From Puccinia triticina (lineage: Eukaryota > Basidiomycota > Pucciniomycetes > Pucciniales > Pucciniaceae): a DNA stretch of 64,000 bases. Each line of letters begins with the position of its first letter. Position 1 is the first letter of the stretch. The DNA lies in contig NC_070558.1 in the NCBI RefSeq assembly GCF_026914185.1, positions 372,001-436,000 on the forward strand, in the 5' to 3' direction. The translations under genes and the position numbers were made by a program. Below are positions 1-12,975 of this stretch, piece by piece. The notes beneath the pieces are model-generated. The model did no database searches. It saw nothing but the letters and a program-made list of their open reading frames with translations, and was not told where the DNA came from.

Positions 1-1
1 A

Positions 2-121
2 GCACGCGCCCGGATTCTGGCTTTGCGGAAGGATGCCAAGCATCATGCGCAGGCAGAGATCTCGCATAGCGTTACTAGGATTTGCTTCCGGCGTCCCACT
101 CGAGATTTTATTCAGTTCTAG
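2..121 (+). CDS. Possible C-terminal end of a gene entering from the left edge
   Basis: The frame beginning at base 2 is open for 39 codons and stops at TAG 119-121. The peptide is rich in Arg, His and Ala in the first half and ends RDFIQF. It could be the last exon of a plus-strand gene lying mostly outside the window. I do not recognise the family, and a stretch this short can be open by chance, so this is only a candidate. Confidence 0.22.
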   Translation, partial: ARARILALRKDAKHHAQAEISHSVTRICFRRPTRDFIQF

Positions 122-593
122 GGTGATGTGTTGAGAGTTGAAACTGGATCTGGAGACACTTACAGTCTTGCTCGTGATAAAGCAACTCAGTCGAACATTA
201 TATCTACTACATAGAGTGGTGGCCGCCAAAAAACCGCGAGTCACCTGTTGAAAAATCCAAATTGAGCAATACGGGCATAGCCTATTTGATGTACCCATGT
301 CTGGTCACATGCTGTAGGTATATGATGAGCCAGGACTCGGGAGCAGATTTGCAGAGCAAAGGTCACGGTTACACCAGCAATCGAGCTGTTCTTAATAGGA
401 TTACTCGAGTCCTCAGAAAATAGACTGGTACGATGAGCATCTGTCATACCAGTGGTAAGAAGCTGATGAGTCCAGAAAAGGAACGTGAGGCCAAAAGTTA
501 CAGGAACATAAACGGGTACAATTCCAATGTAGTGATTGGAGCAACAACTGTATTACGAGAGATGAAAGATTACAAAAAGCAAGCAGATTGACC

Positions 594-2211
594 TTAGTCC
601 CAGGTAGCAGAATAACCATTGGTAGTAGCTCCACCCGGTGGATTGGACGGTGCAGCGGGAGGTCCCCAGTCAGCAAAATTTCGCGCATTAGGTGTGGCGC
701 CTCCGTACGTGGAATAGGTCCCATCGGGTCGGGACCCAGGGGTAGCCCCGCCCCCTCCAAACGGAGTGCCCATGTATGGAGTATTCCGGCCATCTGGATT
801 GAGGCCGCCACCTTCACCTAACGCTGCTTGAATACCCTGTTGGACAGATGCCAGCTTGACAATGAGAGATTCGATCCCCTGAGCGGCGCAATATACCATT
901 TTACGAAATCGGTCAGCGGGTTCGATAAAGTAAAATACGGGAAGAGTTCCTAGGAGGACATTACTTTAACTACGATATCATCAGGTTTAAGGTTTCCCGC
1001 AGCTTCGACATCAAAATAAAACCGCGAGGGTTTGCTGGTGTAATCGACTGGTTCGTCATCCAGTGGAGGTCGCTCGTACTATTTTTAAAAGAAAAAACAG
1101 ATCAAGTAAAAGAGCTCAGGGGCCGATGATGCGGTTCAGGTCAAGCAAGAAAAGGATTACTTTGGCGTTTTTCGTCAAGGGCCATTCAGCTTTTGGGTCG
1201 GTGCCGACTTCAAACCACAGATCAGTATGTCCGAGTCGGTTGTACGGGTCATACTCGAACCCAATAGTCGACACAGGAGACCATTTGGCATGTTCTTGGC
1301 CAATTCCCTGTGTGCGTGTGTGTTAAAAGGGGATCGCGGATTCATATGAGCAACGTGTGGTGTGGCAGCTCATGAAGAGCGAAGATGATAGAGCGCACCT
1401 TGATGGCTCGGCACTTGAGTCGAACTTCTTGACCCTTGCGGAGCTTGGTGATCAAAACTCCAGGCTGTTCGCCATTAGGCATAGTGAATTCTGGATGGCG
1501 GTGGTCCAATTTAGCAAGAATGTGTAGGGTAGATCAGATAGGACGAAGCACTCACGAAATGGCTTGCCCACATCACCTCGATGTGCTCCATCCTCCCTGG
1601 GTGTGATGACAAGGTCCTTCGAGGTGACTGGCAGGGTCTCTCCGATCATGGTACATTTGGTCGAAAGCACTAATTCGATTGAGCAGTCGTCACAATACGA
1701 TAAACAAGTACAGTCCTGTCTGACCGTTGATCACAAAGCTTTCTGATCAGCTGCATGATCCTAAGAGCAAGGTATTGCATTTTTGTTTTCGTTTTTTTTT
1801 TTTTTGCTCGTTTGTTGATCGACTGACCCGCTGCCAGTTTTTGAGGTATTTATCCAGGTCCTCACTAATCAGGGGAATCAGTCCAAGACGATGGGCAATC
1901 ATCTCGTCGGGCAACACGCTCGTGTTCTCTTCGAATTCGACCGAGTGGATTGCGATCGTCGTCAGGTCTGCGATCATCGTCCTTCTCAGCGAGTTCGCGA
2001 GTCCCAGATCGATTCCTTCGAGGATGAATGCCGCATGCTGCTCGTCCAACTCGGTCACCTTGACTTGTAGCTGTGATCCATCGGTCGACTGGGGTGTTTC
2101 TAGTGCCAAGGGTGCGGTGGACATGGTGTGGTGAAGCTCTGGGGGTCGGCTCGTCGGGGCGTCCTGCCCGCCGAATGCTGCATTGCCGATGGCCTGGGCG
2201 TGAGCTGTCAC
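594..2211 (-). CDS. RPB3: DNA-directed RNA polymerase II subunit RPB3
   Basis: Third subunit of nuclear RNA polymerase II; it pairs with RPB11 as the alpha-like assembly platform. The gene is in about six exons. Exon 1 (2211 to 1828) holds the alpha-like core with [12 protein letters not shown] and AHRLGLIPL. Exon 2 (about 1710-1555) carries the zinc site [10 protein letters not shown], matching the CxC...CxxC of the family. Further exons (about 1485-1400, 1315-1165, 1056-965) give [36 protein letters not shown] and [11 protein letters not shown]. The last exon (899-594) starts near [14 protein letters not shown], aligning with the helix at the yeast C-terminus, then has a Gly/Pro/Thr/Asn-rich tail of about 75 residues. 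The start could be the Met at 2211 or the one at 2124; the latter fits yeast length better. Introns begin with GTCAGT or GTGAGT. It appears intact; exact exon ends are inferred. Confidence 0.9.
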
Positions 2212-2817
2212 AGCCTGTGATTGGTTGGTGAAACACCAGCCCCTCGTTTCGGAGAGATTCCCGAGGCGCGTCTTCCATCTCCGCTGATCAGCCAGGGCCA
2301 GTCAGTCGGAGTGCTCCATCAAAATTTTGTACTTTGTCCAGTGGTTAACTACCCCGGCAATCAGCAACGTCTACTTAGTCCCAGGGTTTGCTGGTCTTCT
2401 ATGTTCAATCGAGGGTGCTCAGCCCATGGCCAATGTCCGCAAGGCAATAATACAGCATCTCAACCACTCCGCTCCAACAGCGCCACAGCCATTAGATCGG
2501 CTGACTCGCCGTAACGAAACCCCCAAAGGGGACAACTTTAATAGGCAATCGTGGGGTTGGACTTTCTCCATCCATTCCGGCCACCGAGATAGCGAAATTG
2601 GGACAATCGAGAACCACGGACAATCACCCACTCATGCTGCGTCACTGAGTGCATAAGCTATTAAATACTCATGTAAATCCTTCGTGTCCTCTCTCTTGTG
2701 GGCTGTCGGAGATTGACCTGTCATACAACTCAGCATAAATAAATATAATCCTGCGCTCCATCTTGCGAAAATTGTGTAGGAACCCCCAATCAACCAATCT
2801 TTCCATCACGTTGCGCC
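2212..2817. other. Divergent intergenic region between RPB3 and the first beta-glucosidase
   Basis: About 600 bp separating two genes transcribed away from each other, so it should hold both promoters. Several short open frames cross it on both strands, but none shows family resemblance or splice-linked continuation. A TATA-like AT stretch (ATAAATAAATATAA, about 2734-2747) lies roughly 75 bp before the ATG at 2818 and may serve the downstream gene. Confidence 0.5.
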
Positions 2818-5800
2818 ATGGTCTCCTCTTGCCGATCACCCCCCGGACTGGCAAGACTCTCCATATTCCTCATCCTGGGCGCTGCAAATGTAAATATCCT
2901 CAGGGCGTCCGAGCCAGCTCTCAACCAACAACCCCATTCTTCCGACATAAGCCATCTGCCTATCAACCCAACAAACCCAGCTCCTCCCCTTGCCCCCAGC
3001 CAAGTCATCAATGGCACCACCGGCACCTCGAATTTCGACTTTCAAGTGACCCCAGCTCCGCCCGGGTTTGAATCTTGGATATCCCCTGTGGTGTACGCGC
3101 TCTGCTTTCCTCTCAAGCCCCAGGGCGAAACTTTGCGCTATAAGATCACACTATTCATCCTGTTTCCTAACTTGCTGTGTTTTGCTGACACGCTTATTAT
3201 CCAATTCGTGCCTTTTTCTTCATTAACCTTTGGGTCCAAACAGGCTCCCCTCGCCCGCTCAACAGGGGCCCTCCGCCTGGACCAGCTCCATCCAACGCGC
3301 CAAACAGTTTGTTGCCCAGCTTACCATTGAGGAGAAGGGTGAGTCCACTCCGAAAATTTCCCTAAACCGGTAAAACCAGCTGAACTCGCTATCTGATACC
3401 ATTTCACCAATTTTTAATCGCTATGTTATGCAGTCAATCTGACAACGGGGGCAGGCGTCCAAGGTCGCTGTGTCGGAGAAACAGGAACCGTGCCCAGATT
3501 GGGCTTCACTCAACCGATTTGTTTACAGGATGGCCCGGTTGGTATTCGGTTCACAGACTTCAACTCGGTCTTTCCGGCTGGCATCAATGCCGCGGCTACC
3601 TTCGATAAAAACCTCATGTTCAAGCGGGCCAAAGCAATGGCAGAAGAGTTCAGGGATAAAGGTGCCAATGTTGTCCTGGGTAAGCACCGCCGTGTTTTTT
3701 CTTTCTTCCTCTGCAAATAGAATAAGTCTAACGTCGGTTGATTCTATTCAGCACCAATGACTAACCTCATGAGGACTCCCGAAAGCGGCCGCGCTTGGGA
3801 AGGTAACTGCTACATTCAGAGATTCCATATTGATTTTCATCGGTTTGATTCTGACTTCAACCTTACATCATTCAGGTCCGGGAGCCGACCCCTACATGGC
3901 AGGTGTTGCCACCGTACAGGCCGTCCTCGCCATCCAATCCACTCGAGCTTCGGCTTGCGTCAAGCATTACATTGCCAACGAACAGGAGCATTATCGAGGG
4001 GGGAGTGGTGGGACAGCCTCAAGTTCTAACATCGACGATCGTACCCTTCGTGAGTTGAGCTCATCTACGTTCCTTCTTCCCTAGAATCTTAGTGTATACT
4101 GATGTCTCGTATAAATTAAAGGTGAACTGTATGATTGGCCTTTTGCTGAAGCAATCCGGGTAGGAGTTGACTACGTGATGTGCTCGTACAACCGAATCAA
4201 CCAAACCCATGCTTGTGAAAACTCGAAGCTGATCAACGGTATCGTGAAAGGGGAATATCAATTTCAAGGTGTCTTGGTTACAGACTGGGCAGCGACCGTA
4301 TCCGGCGTCCGAACGGCTCTGGCCGGTGCCGACATGAACATGCCTGGTTTTATGGCATACGGCCAACCCTCGGAGCCCAACCCTGCGACGGCGAACAGCT
4401 CTTACTGGGGGTTGAAGATGATCGAGGCCGTGAATAACGGCTCGGTTCCAATCCAAAGGCTGGATGACATGGTCACCCGTGTCATGTCGACTTACTACAA
4501 GCAAGGTCAAGATAAGGAAGATTATCCGAGGCTGAACATGATGAGTATCGGACAAGGCACCCCAGAAGAACAGGCCAGATTGAACAAGCATGTCAATGTC
4601 CGAGCCGACCATTACAAGCTAATCCGTGAAATTGGAGGAGCATCCACTGTCCTACTCAAAAACCTCAATCACACCTTGCCGCTCAAATCACCGAAGGAAA
4701 TGAGAACAGTCGTAGTCATTGGCAGCGATGCTGGCGACAATCCCCGGGGTATCAACTCTTGCACTGACAGAGGATGCAACAACGGTACGCTAGCAGCGGC
4801 ATGGGGATCGGGTACCGCGAACTTCCCGTACTTGATCGCACCAGCTACTGCCATTCAAAACTACTTGATGCAAGCCAATCCGACGATCTCTTATCAATCA
4901 ATCTTCGACAATTATGCCTACAATGAGATCGGTAATGCTAGCGTGTCAGCCGACGTCGCCATCGTACATGTCAACTCCAATTCAGGCGAAGGCTATATCA
5001 CTGTTCAGGAAAACGCCGGGGACCGAAACAACATGAGCTTGTGGAACAACGGCGACGATCTGATCCTTCGAACCGCTCAAGTTTGCAACAATGTGGTCGT
5101 TGTCATCCACTCCGTTGGCGCAGTCGACATGGAAGCTTGGATCAATCATCCCAACGTGACAGCCGTATTGATGGCCGGACTGCCTGGACAAGAAAGCGGA
5201 AACGCGGAGGTTGATGTGCTATGGGGGAAAGTCAATCCAGTTAAGCATCTTGACCCGTTTCCTTCGTAACTTTGCCGTCTGGCTAGTCATCCTTTGCCTG
5301 CTGTGTATTCAACTTGCTAATCTGTAAACTTGGATCTCAGTCAGCAAGATTACCTTACACCATCGCCAGGAAACGCTCCGATTATCCTGCCGAGATCCTT
5401 TATAAATCTGACATGCCAGTCCCTCAAATAAACTACTCGGAGCAACTACAGATTGATTATCGCCATTTCGATACTAACAACATCGAAGTTAGTTATATTC
5501 ACAATTGTATCAGTTAGCCTGCCTAAGATTACATTCTGACGCTCTTAGCTTTCGACCATCGTTTCTGGATTTTGGTAACAGCCTCGGTTTGAATATGGCT
5601 TTGGCTTGTCTTACACGACCTTCAAGTATGACTCGTTAAAAATCGCCAAGCCAACCAAGGCTCGTGCCCAGCCGAGTCCTCCCGGGCCATCATCGCCACA
5701 GAAATCGATGTCCTTAAACCCATCATCCAGCACGCCAGATCTGTATGAGAACATTCTTAGCGTGGAATTCCGAATTACCAATACCGGCCAACTGCCTGGT

Positions 5801-6243
5801 AATGAGGTTGCCCAAGTACGTCCATCTGACTCCCCTCGAGCGTGCTTGCAAATGCTTGATCAGAGGAGGTTTGATAGCTAACATCTCCGGGCTTTACATT
5901 GTATCCTTCAAGTTGTATGTTGGCTTCCCCGCCCAAGTCAATGAACCACCCAAGGTCCTGAGAGGGTTTGAACGAGTCTTCATCCCCAAGGGGCAAACCA
6001 AAACCGTCTGTCTGGAACTTCGGAAGAAAGATTTGTCTTATTGGTGAGGCCCGTTTTCCCGGTTGTTCACACAGATGTTTTCTAGATTTCACAAGCTGAT
6101 GTCGATTTTCACCATGTGTCCATCATGCAAAACTCTACAGGGACGTAATCTCTCAATCATGGAAACTTCCAAACGGGATCTTCAAGTTCATGGTTGGAAG
6201 CAGCAGTCGGCAAATCCTCCTGAGCGACGAGCTCGAGCTTTAG
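2818..6243 (+). CDS. Secreted GH3 beta-glucosidase, tandem copy 1
   Basis: Glycoside hydrolase family 3 enzyme predicted to release terminal glucose from beta-glucosides outside the cell or at the wall. Ten exons keep frame throughout: 2818-3092, 3244-3338, 3434-3679, 3752-3802, 3876-4049, 4122-5239, 5341-5487, 5582-5815, 5913-6043 and 6141-6243, giving 857 codons. The N-terminus has a hydrophobic signal segment (RLSIFLILGAANV). The (beta/alpha)8 domain contains LTTGAGVQGRC, KHYIANEQEHYR and the nucleophile Asp in GVLVTDWAA. The acid/base region reads SNSGEGY followed by GDRNN. The C-terminus carries FGLSYTTF and the fibronectin III-like domain (LYVGFP, LRGFERV, DLSYW). A second copy follows 1.2 kb downstream in the same orientation. 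Length and motifs are full, so it is probably active. Rusts are known to have such enzymes (Uromyces fabae BGL1); the substrate here is inferred. Confidence 0.94.
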
Positions 6244-7429
6244 CCCACTTGCCATCGTCTCGCAAACGTGCTGAGTTGAACATCCCACGTGCTATTATAG
6301 TGTCTTTTCTTTCTTCGTTCCTTTGCGTTCTGCTACACAGAACTTGTCATCTATCTCGTCCTCATCTTCCTTTCTGTTCTCATTACCCAGCAGTACGTTC
6401 CTCTTCGCATCTAGACGCGCTCTCAGCATTTGTTGTCATTGTATTTTACCTTCCTCCGCAGTAAACAATTTTATAATGTGTGTCGAATTGCTGGAGGCTT
6501 CCACCCCGAGATAAAGTTATCCTTCAGAGCAATCACATTGTGTTTCCGTGAAAGGTTGGACAGTTTGAGCACTTCACCTCTCCCATAAAAACATCACTTT
6601 ACGGGGTTTGAATTCAAAAATGGTTCCCCCCACGTATTAGCGTACTCGATCCTCCCCATCACCATGCATCAGTCCTGCTCATGAGTCAGCAGAGTAGCTT
6701 TGAAGCTTTACACAACAGAACCCTTGGAGCAGTATTCAAACCATTTTGGCCGAAACACTATGTATGTATAAAAACTTTACATGGTCGGTCATGCCGCTTC
6801 TTGCTGGCACTGCAAATGCGGGTGTTGTATCTCAGACTAACAGTAGCATCCCGTAGTTATATCCAGGTCTTGGTAAAATGTTTGTCCCTCCTCATTTCTT
6901 CCCGTTTGTTCCCTCTTCACTGGTTCTCTCCACATGTCTGTGCCGGGATCACCAATCTCGGTGAGAAGGGAGAGAGGAGGCCGGGCGAGTGGCAGCCGGA
7001 ACCATCGATCTGTGCCCGGGCGCCGGCAGTGACATGGTTAGGTATATCCCTACCACTGGTTAATACATGAGGTTCTCGGTACATGGGCAAGGGAAATTGT
7101 GAATTTGTGCCTACAGCTACTCTCATGATCCCCAACCAACAACAGGCCAAGCGACACTGGCCTTCGGTAGCTTTTTAATCACATTCCAAAAGGGTGCATA
7201 TGTACACTTGTGCATGCAGCACGTGTGCAGCCTTTAATGTCCGGGGAAGGTCCGCTCCACATTGTATCCGCAAGAATATCACCAGAAGAAAATTGGCATT
7301 CTCCAGCTCCGTTAATGCCTGTTATCCAAGTCCACTCTTTCCTTGGGCAGTCACCCTCATCAATTAACCGGTCTTCAAGACATCAACTCCACACTTCTTA
7401 CGCGCCGCTTCCTGAACGTTTGATGAGCT
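6244..7429. other. Intergenic spacer between the two beta-glucosidase genes
   Basis: About 1.2 kb. No open frame here resembles a known protein. It should contain the terminator of the first copy and the promoter of the second. I see no tRNA, repeat array or transposon end in it. Confidence 0.5.
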
Positions 7430-10400
7430 ATGTCATCCTACTTGACAAAATCTTTGATCCTACTGGTTGCTTTTTCGAGCCTCAATACCACAAATGTTCA
7501 GGCTAGTCTGACTGATCATCATCCCCAAGTCCAAAATGCGGCTGAGGAATTCCCAACTGTTCTACCTGATCGATCAAACCTGGACTCGTCGCGTCGCGGC
7601 AATAGCAATGGTGATGCGAGTGGTACTTCAAACTTTAACTTCGAGGTAACACCCGCTCCAGATGGCTATGAAGAGTGGTCTTCACCGGTCGTGTATGCAC
7701 TTTTGTTTTCTTCTCTTCTCCTTCATCTGCCTTCTTGCGCGCCTTGGGTATAGTTTTCCTGCTTGCCTTAGATATCCAAATTGACCTCATGACTCTTTAT
7801 AGATAAAAACCTCTATTTCCGCTTCTGTAATTGAGCAAACAAATTAACCATGTGAACATTTGTTTAAAATCCAGGCTCCCAACACCTGTTCAACAAGGTA
7901 GCTCTCCTTGGACGGACTCCATCAAACGCGCCAAGAACTTTGTTGCTGAACTAACTATCGAAGAAAAAGGCAAGCTAGCAAGCAGATCTCATGGCCTTAC
8001 AAAAGTATTTTCTCAAACTGAGTGGACCCAATCTAACGTTTCCCTGTTCTATGAGCCATCCATAGTTAATTTGACAACCGGCTCAGGCATCCAAGGTAGA
8101 TGTGTCGGACAAACAGGAACTGTGCCCAGGTTGGGCTTTCATCAACCGATTTGTTTACACGATGGCCCAGTTGGAGTCCGATCAACCGATTTCAACTCCG
8201 TCTTTCCGGCTGGAATTAATATTGCTGCCACTTTTGATAAGACTCTCATGTTTAAACGCGCCCAAGCTTTGGGCCAGGAGTTCCGGAATAAAGGCGTCAA
8301 CGTTGCACTTGGTTAGCATGGGGTGTATTTTGGTTTCGTGCAAACAACTCACAACCATCTTGAAAATAGCCAAGCAAAAAGAACAAACATCTCATCTTTG
8401 ATTTCGCAATTGACCTTTTGCTGATCAGCCCCGATGACTAATCTTATGAGGACTCCAGAGGCTGGGCGTTCCTGGGAAGGTACAGCCTGAAAAATCATTT
8501 CCGTTCATCCTTTTTGCTATTCAGCCTTCAAATTATTAATTCCCATTCATGCAGGTTCGGGAGCCGACCCTTACATGGCAGGCGTTGCTACCGCGCAGGC
8601 AGTCCTCGGGATACAATCCACTCGCGCCTCGGCCTGCGTCAAGCATTACATCGGCAACGAGCAGGAACACTATCGAGGTGGGAGTGGTGGAATAGCCGCC
8701 AGCTCTAACATCGACGATCGCACGCTCCGTGCGTTCACTTTCTGTCTTGAGCTGCCTCTCTTTATTTCTTCTTTCACAGTTTAAGAATTGCTTATTTGAT
8801 TGTAGGTGAACTCTATGATTGGCCTTTCGCTGAGGCAATCCACGTTGGAGTGGACTACATCATGTGTTCATACAACCGTATCAACCAAACTTATGCTTGC
8901 GAAAACTCGAAGATGATTAACGGCGTGGCCAAAGGAGAGCATGGATTTCAAGGGGTGTTGGTCACAGATTGGGCTGCCGCTGCATCAGGCGTCAGGACAT
9001 CCTTGGCTGGTGCTGACATGAATATGCCTGGGTTCATGGAGTATGGTCAACCGTCGGAGTCCGACCCTTCAACCGCGCAAAGCTCTTACTGGGGCGTGAG
9101 GATGATCGAGGCTGTCAAGAATGGCTCAGTGCCGATTCAGAGGATTGACGATATGGTCACCCGTGTGATCTCGACGTACTACAAGCAAGGGCAAGACAAG
9201 CCAGATTATCCAAGATTGAACATGGGCAACTTCGGCCAAGGCACGGCAGACCAGCAGAGGACTCTCAACAAGCACGTCAATGTCCAAGCAGACCATTATA
9301 AACTGATTCGGGAAATCGGCGCAGCATCAACGATCCTTCTCAAAAATACCAACCACGCTCTTCCATTGAAATCGCCAAAGAAGTTGAAAAAAGTCGTGGT
9401 CATCGGTAGCGATGCCGGCAACAATCCCAAAGGTATCAACTCATGTGTTGCCAGAAGCTGTGATCACGGTACTCTGGCAGCCGCATGGGGCTCCGGTACG
9501 GCCAACTTCCCGTACTTGATCGCCCCAGCTACCGCTATTCGGAAGTACGTGACGGAGGCCAATCCATCCATCATCTACCAAGCAATCTTCGATAACTACG
9601 CCTACAAGGAAGTCGCTGAAGCTAGCGCACAAGCTGATGTTGCAATCGTGCATGTTAGCTCAGATTCAGGTGAAGGCTACCTCACTGTTGAAGGGAATGC
9701 GGGGGATAGAAACAATATAAGCTTGTGGTACAATGGAGATGATTTGATTCTAAAGACTGCTGAAGTCTGCGACAATGTTGTGGTTGTCATCCACTCTGTC
9801 GGTGCAGTAGATATGGAGCCTTGGATTAATAATCGAAACGTAAAAGCTGTACTGATGGCCGGGCTACCGGGTCAAGAAAGTGGCAACTCGGAGGTTGATG
9901 TACTGTGGGGGAAAGTTAACCCAGTTGAGTATATCGACTTCCATACTTTTTTCCCCTGGAGATCTTACTCTTCTGATGTTATCTGCCTTTTAAAATGCCT
10001 CGAAACTTTCTGCAAACACCTTCAAACCTTTACTCACAGTCTGCGAGACTACCGTATACTGTCGCTAAGAAACACTCAGATTATCCTGCTCGAGTGCTTT
10101 TCAATTCCCACCTGAAAGTCCCTCAAATCACTTACTCTGAGCAACTGAAAATTGACTACAGGCATTTCGACACACACAACATCCAGGTTGATAATCTTCA
10201 CCGTCCTTTCTAATAATGATGAACGTAATAAGACTGTGCTAATAATTTCCCCTCATCACTTTTGGCCGAACCAAAGCCTCGCTTTGAATTTGGATTTGGT
10301 CTGTCTTACACGACCTTCAAGTATGACTCCTTGAGTGTTTCAAAATCAGCCCCAGGCTCCTCTCGACGAAAAGCGCAAACAATGTGGTCCAAAATGTCAA

Positions 10401-10921
10401 CAGGGGCCTCACTATACGAAAACCTGATCAACTTACAATTCCGAATCACTAACACCGGTATCATTTCTGGAAACGAGGTTGCTCAAGTGAGTCGGCCTCT
10501 TGATTGATTGGCTGTGCTCTTGCTACCTGAATAGCTGAAATCAATTTGATCATGCGTGAAGTTGTACGTAGGCTTCCCTGCCGAAGTCGGTGAGCCGCCT
10601 AAAGTGCTCAGAGGTTTTGAACGCGTTTTCCTGGCTAAAGGGGAAACCAAAACTGTATCCCTTGACCTGAGAAGGAAGGATCTATCATATTGGTAAGTTA
10701 CATCCCTGTTCCATCCCCCTGTCACGACACACACCCAAAGAGAAAACCATTCCTCATACGAGTATTATTATTAAGATAGCGGAATAATAACAAGCTGATA
10801 CGTGTCTGTTTACCTTAGGGACGTCATTAGTCAATCTTGGAAGGTTCCAAACGGATCTTTCAAGTTTATGATCGGGTCTAGCAGTCGAAAAATCCACTTA
10901 ATCCAAGAATTAGAAATGTAG
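7430..10921 (+). CDS. Secreted GH3 beta-glucosidase, tandem copy 2
   Basis: Paralogue of the gene at 2818-6243 with the same ten-exon structure: 7430-7692, 7875-7969, 8066-8311, 8429-8479, 8555-8728, 8806-9923, 10040-10186, 10277-10486, 10562-10692 and 10819-10921 (845 codons). Exons 2-7, 9 and 10 have the same lengths as in copy 1; only exons 1 and 8 differ, while the introns have diverged. The N-terminus is a clear signal peptide (KSLILLVAFSSL...VQA). Catalytic features are kept: nucleophile Asp in VLVTDWAA, SDSGEGY, and the C-terminal fibronectin III-like domain. The intron at 7970-8065 begins with GC (GCAAGC) rather than GT, is 96 nt long and has no in-frame stop, so retention would insert 32 residues after TIEEK. 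The order of domains and high similarity show local gene duplication. Confidence 0.94.
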
Positions 10922-12975
10922 TCATCCCAATTACCAAATTGAACAGAGTTATTTATCTAGATCCATTCATACCCAACAATCCCGGATACTTCGAATCAAT
11001 CCATCCTATTAATATATGAATTGTATTATGTTCCTTCTTGACATTCCTTCCTTTATGCACGAACTTGTTCTCTATGACAGCTTCACAAATTCAGTTTTTC
11101 TTGAAAGTTGCACTCATTTTTCGTGATGCGGAATGTTCAACATTCCAGAGAATATGATCATATCTTAAGCTTATGAGATCTTCCCCTAAATTGACAAACA
11201 GGTTTGCCGCGACTGAATAATACCCAACTTTCTCAGCTTGAAATATAACCTAGCTTAACAAAGCCACTCCAACGGAGGGTCCGGGGAACAAAGCTTCGCG
11301 TGCGACAGGAGTCACCAGGAAGGACTTGTGCTATGTTAAAAATGTAACACTGCTCCATATCATCTCATTCTCTTACGTTTGTATCTATCAGGGGTTCTGA
11401 ACTTCTGCGGATAAGTTTCGTCTGGTTTGTTAGCCGGGTGTGCCACCTGCAAGTTGAATCTGCGTCAAGTTGCATGAGAACACCTCGGAGACACTGGTGA
11501 AAGACGAACAAAGCTTCGGCGGATTGTTGAACTTTGAAGTTTACCTGTGGAGAGAATTTGTGCTCGGTTATTTGTTAGGAACACTAGCTGGATGATGATT
11601 AAGGTTTTGTTTCGATTTGTGTTGCTTCATTTCTTTGCCTCTGACATGGATGGAAGTTAAACTGGTTGCTCATGGAGGCCACACGACTCGACGAGGACTC
11701 CATGTGACAAATGGAGCATTCGGAATGTAGTTTATCTGTTGACCTTCCAGCTGAGGAGTCTGCCAGTGCCATACACACTATCTCAGCTCAAAAATGTTGG
11801 TCGATCTCCCGGCAAACAGTCGTCTTCTTTCCCAATTTAGTTCGACCTCCGGATGGATCTTCAAGCGCCAAAGGCGGGAGCTGGGAGACACGGACGTTCG
11901 CGTGTGGATGCTGGGGTTCAAGCGATCATCAGCAACTGAATTTCTCGGAGGGGGACTTTCAAGAAGCCCTCATGGGCCATGATCGCCGTTACAAACATTC
12001 AAATATCTATTAAATGTCTTTCTTTGGTCTTAGGGCTCCTCATGCAGTAAGTGCCAGCCGGGCTTTCTCGAGTAGTGATCTCACTCTGGAGATGTTTTCT
12101 TCGAGGCTGATTTTCTTTGGGCATATTCAAGCTCGTTGGATCCAGCGCATCATTCCCTCGGCTGCAATCAACTCGAAACATCGTCCTCCCTAGCTCATGG
12201 TGACTGTCAAGCAGCGGCCTGTCTCCGCATGGACTCTCAGCACTTAGGGCTGCTATCTATCGCCTGCTTCCTGTCATGTCAGTCTAGCGCGCGCTTGGAC
12301 AACTCTTGATCACACTCTTGTGGATCCCGAAGTAGCAGGAAGGAAATGCTTGTTGTGGCAAGTTCTTCATCAGTCAAATTCTCCAAGCAAGGTTTGCCAA
12401 GAAACTCCTGCTCTCCCCTCCTGGGCTCTCTCCTGCATTTCGCTCAACCAGCCTGTGAGCCTGTTTTCGTGCTCTTTTATTTTACTTTTCCGCTAATCAT
12501 ACTCTTCGTTGGCTGCCAGATCGTCGTCCGGCTGTTTTTTTTCGGCCCTTCCCTGTTTTCCAACCCAATTTGTCGCACAGCACAGCACCCTCCTTATTAT
12601 CAACAAATTCAAGAAAATACAACTCCACTCACTTCCACACACACACACACATTTATCTACGCTGCCAAACCTAGCCGTTCCTTTTCCTCGTTTGAGCTGT
12701 TTCACGTGAGATAAATCATCATTCCAATTATTACTATTGGCATTATTTTTGTTGTTGTTATCCCCTCAAGTTTCGAAAGAACCCATAAGTTTCGGTGGTA
12801 GGAGAATATTATTGGCTGTCGTTTGATAACAGACACCTCCGGCACACTTACCTAGGAAGAATCATATTGACGACATTTGTCCAGCCCACGACTAACTGCG
12901 ATAATTTATAGAGAGCTTAAAATATCCCCCTCAGCGGTCTGAATTTTTTTCTTCACCGGTAGACTGCAACAGGAA
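10922..12975. other. Gene-poor spacer with one unassigned open frame
   Basis: About 2 kb before the F-box gene. The longest plausible frame is 11711-12013 (plus, 100 codons), which has no recognisable domain and overlaps a second open frame, so I do not call it a gene. There is a short CA microsatellite at about 12634-12651. The last 500 bp, pyrimidine-rich with several TTTT/CTTT tracts, are a plausible promoter and 5' leader for the F-box gene. Confidence 0.45.

Noticed and set aside
1727..2134. 135-codon plus-strand frame
   Set aside because: Antisense shadow of RPB3 exon 1, which has clear family motifs.
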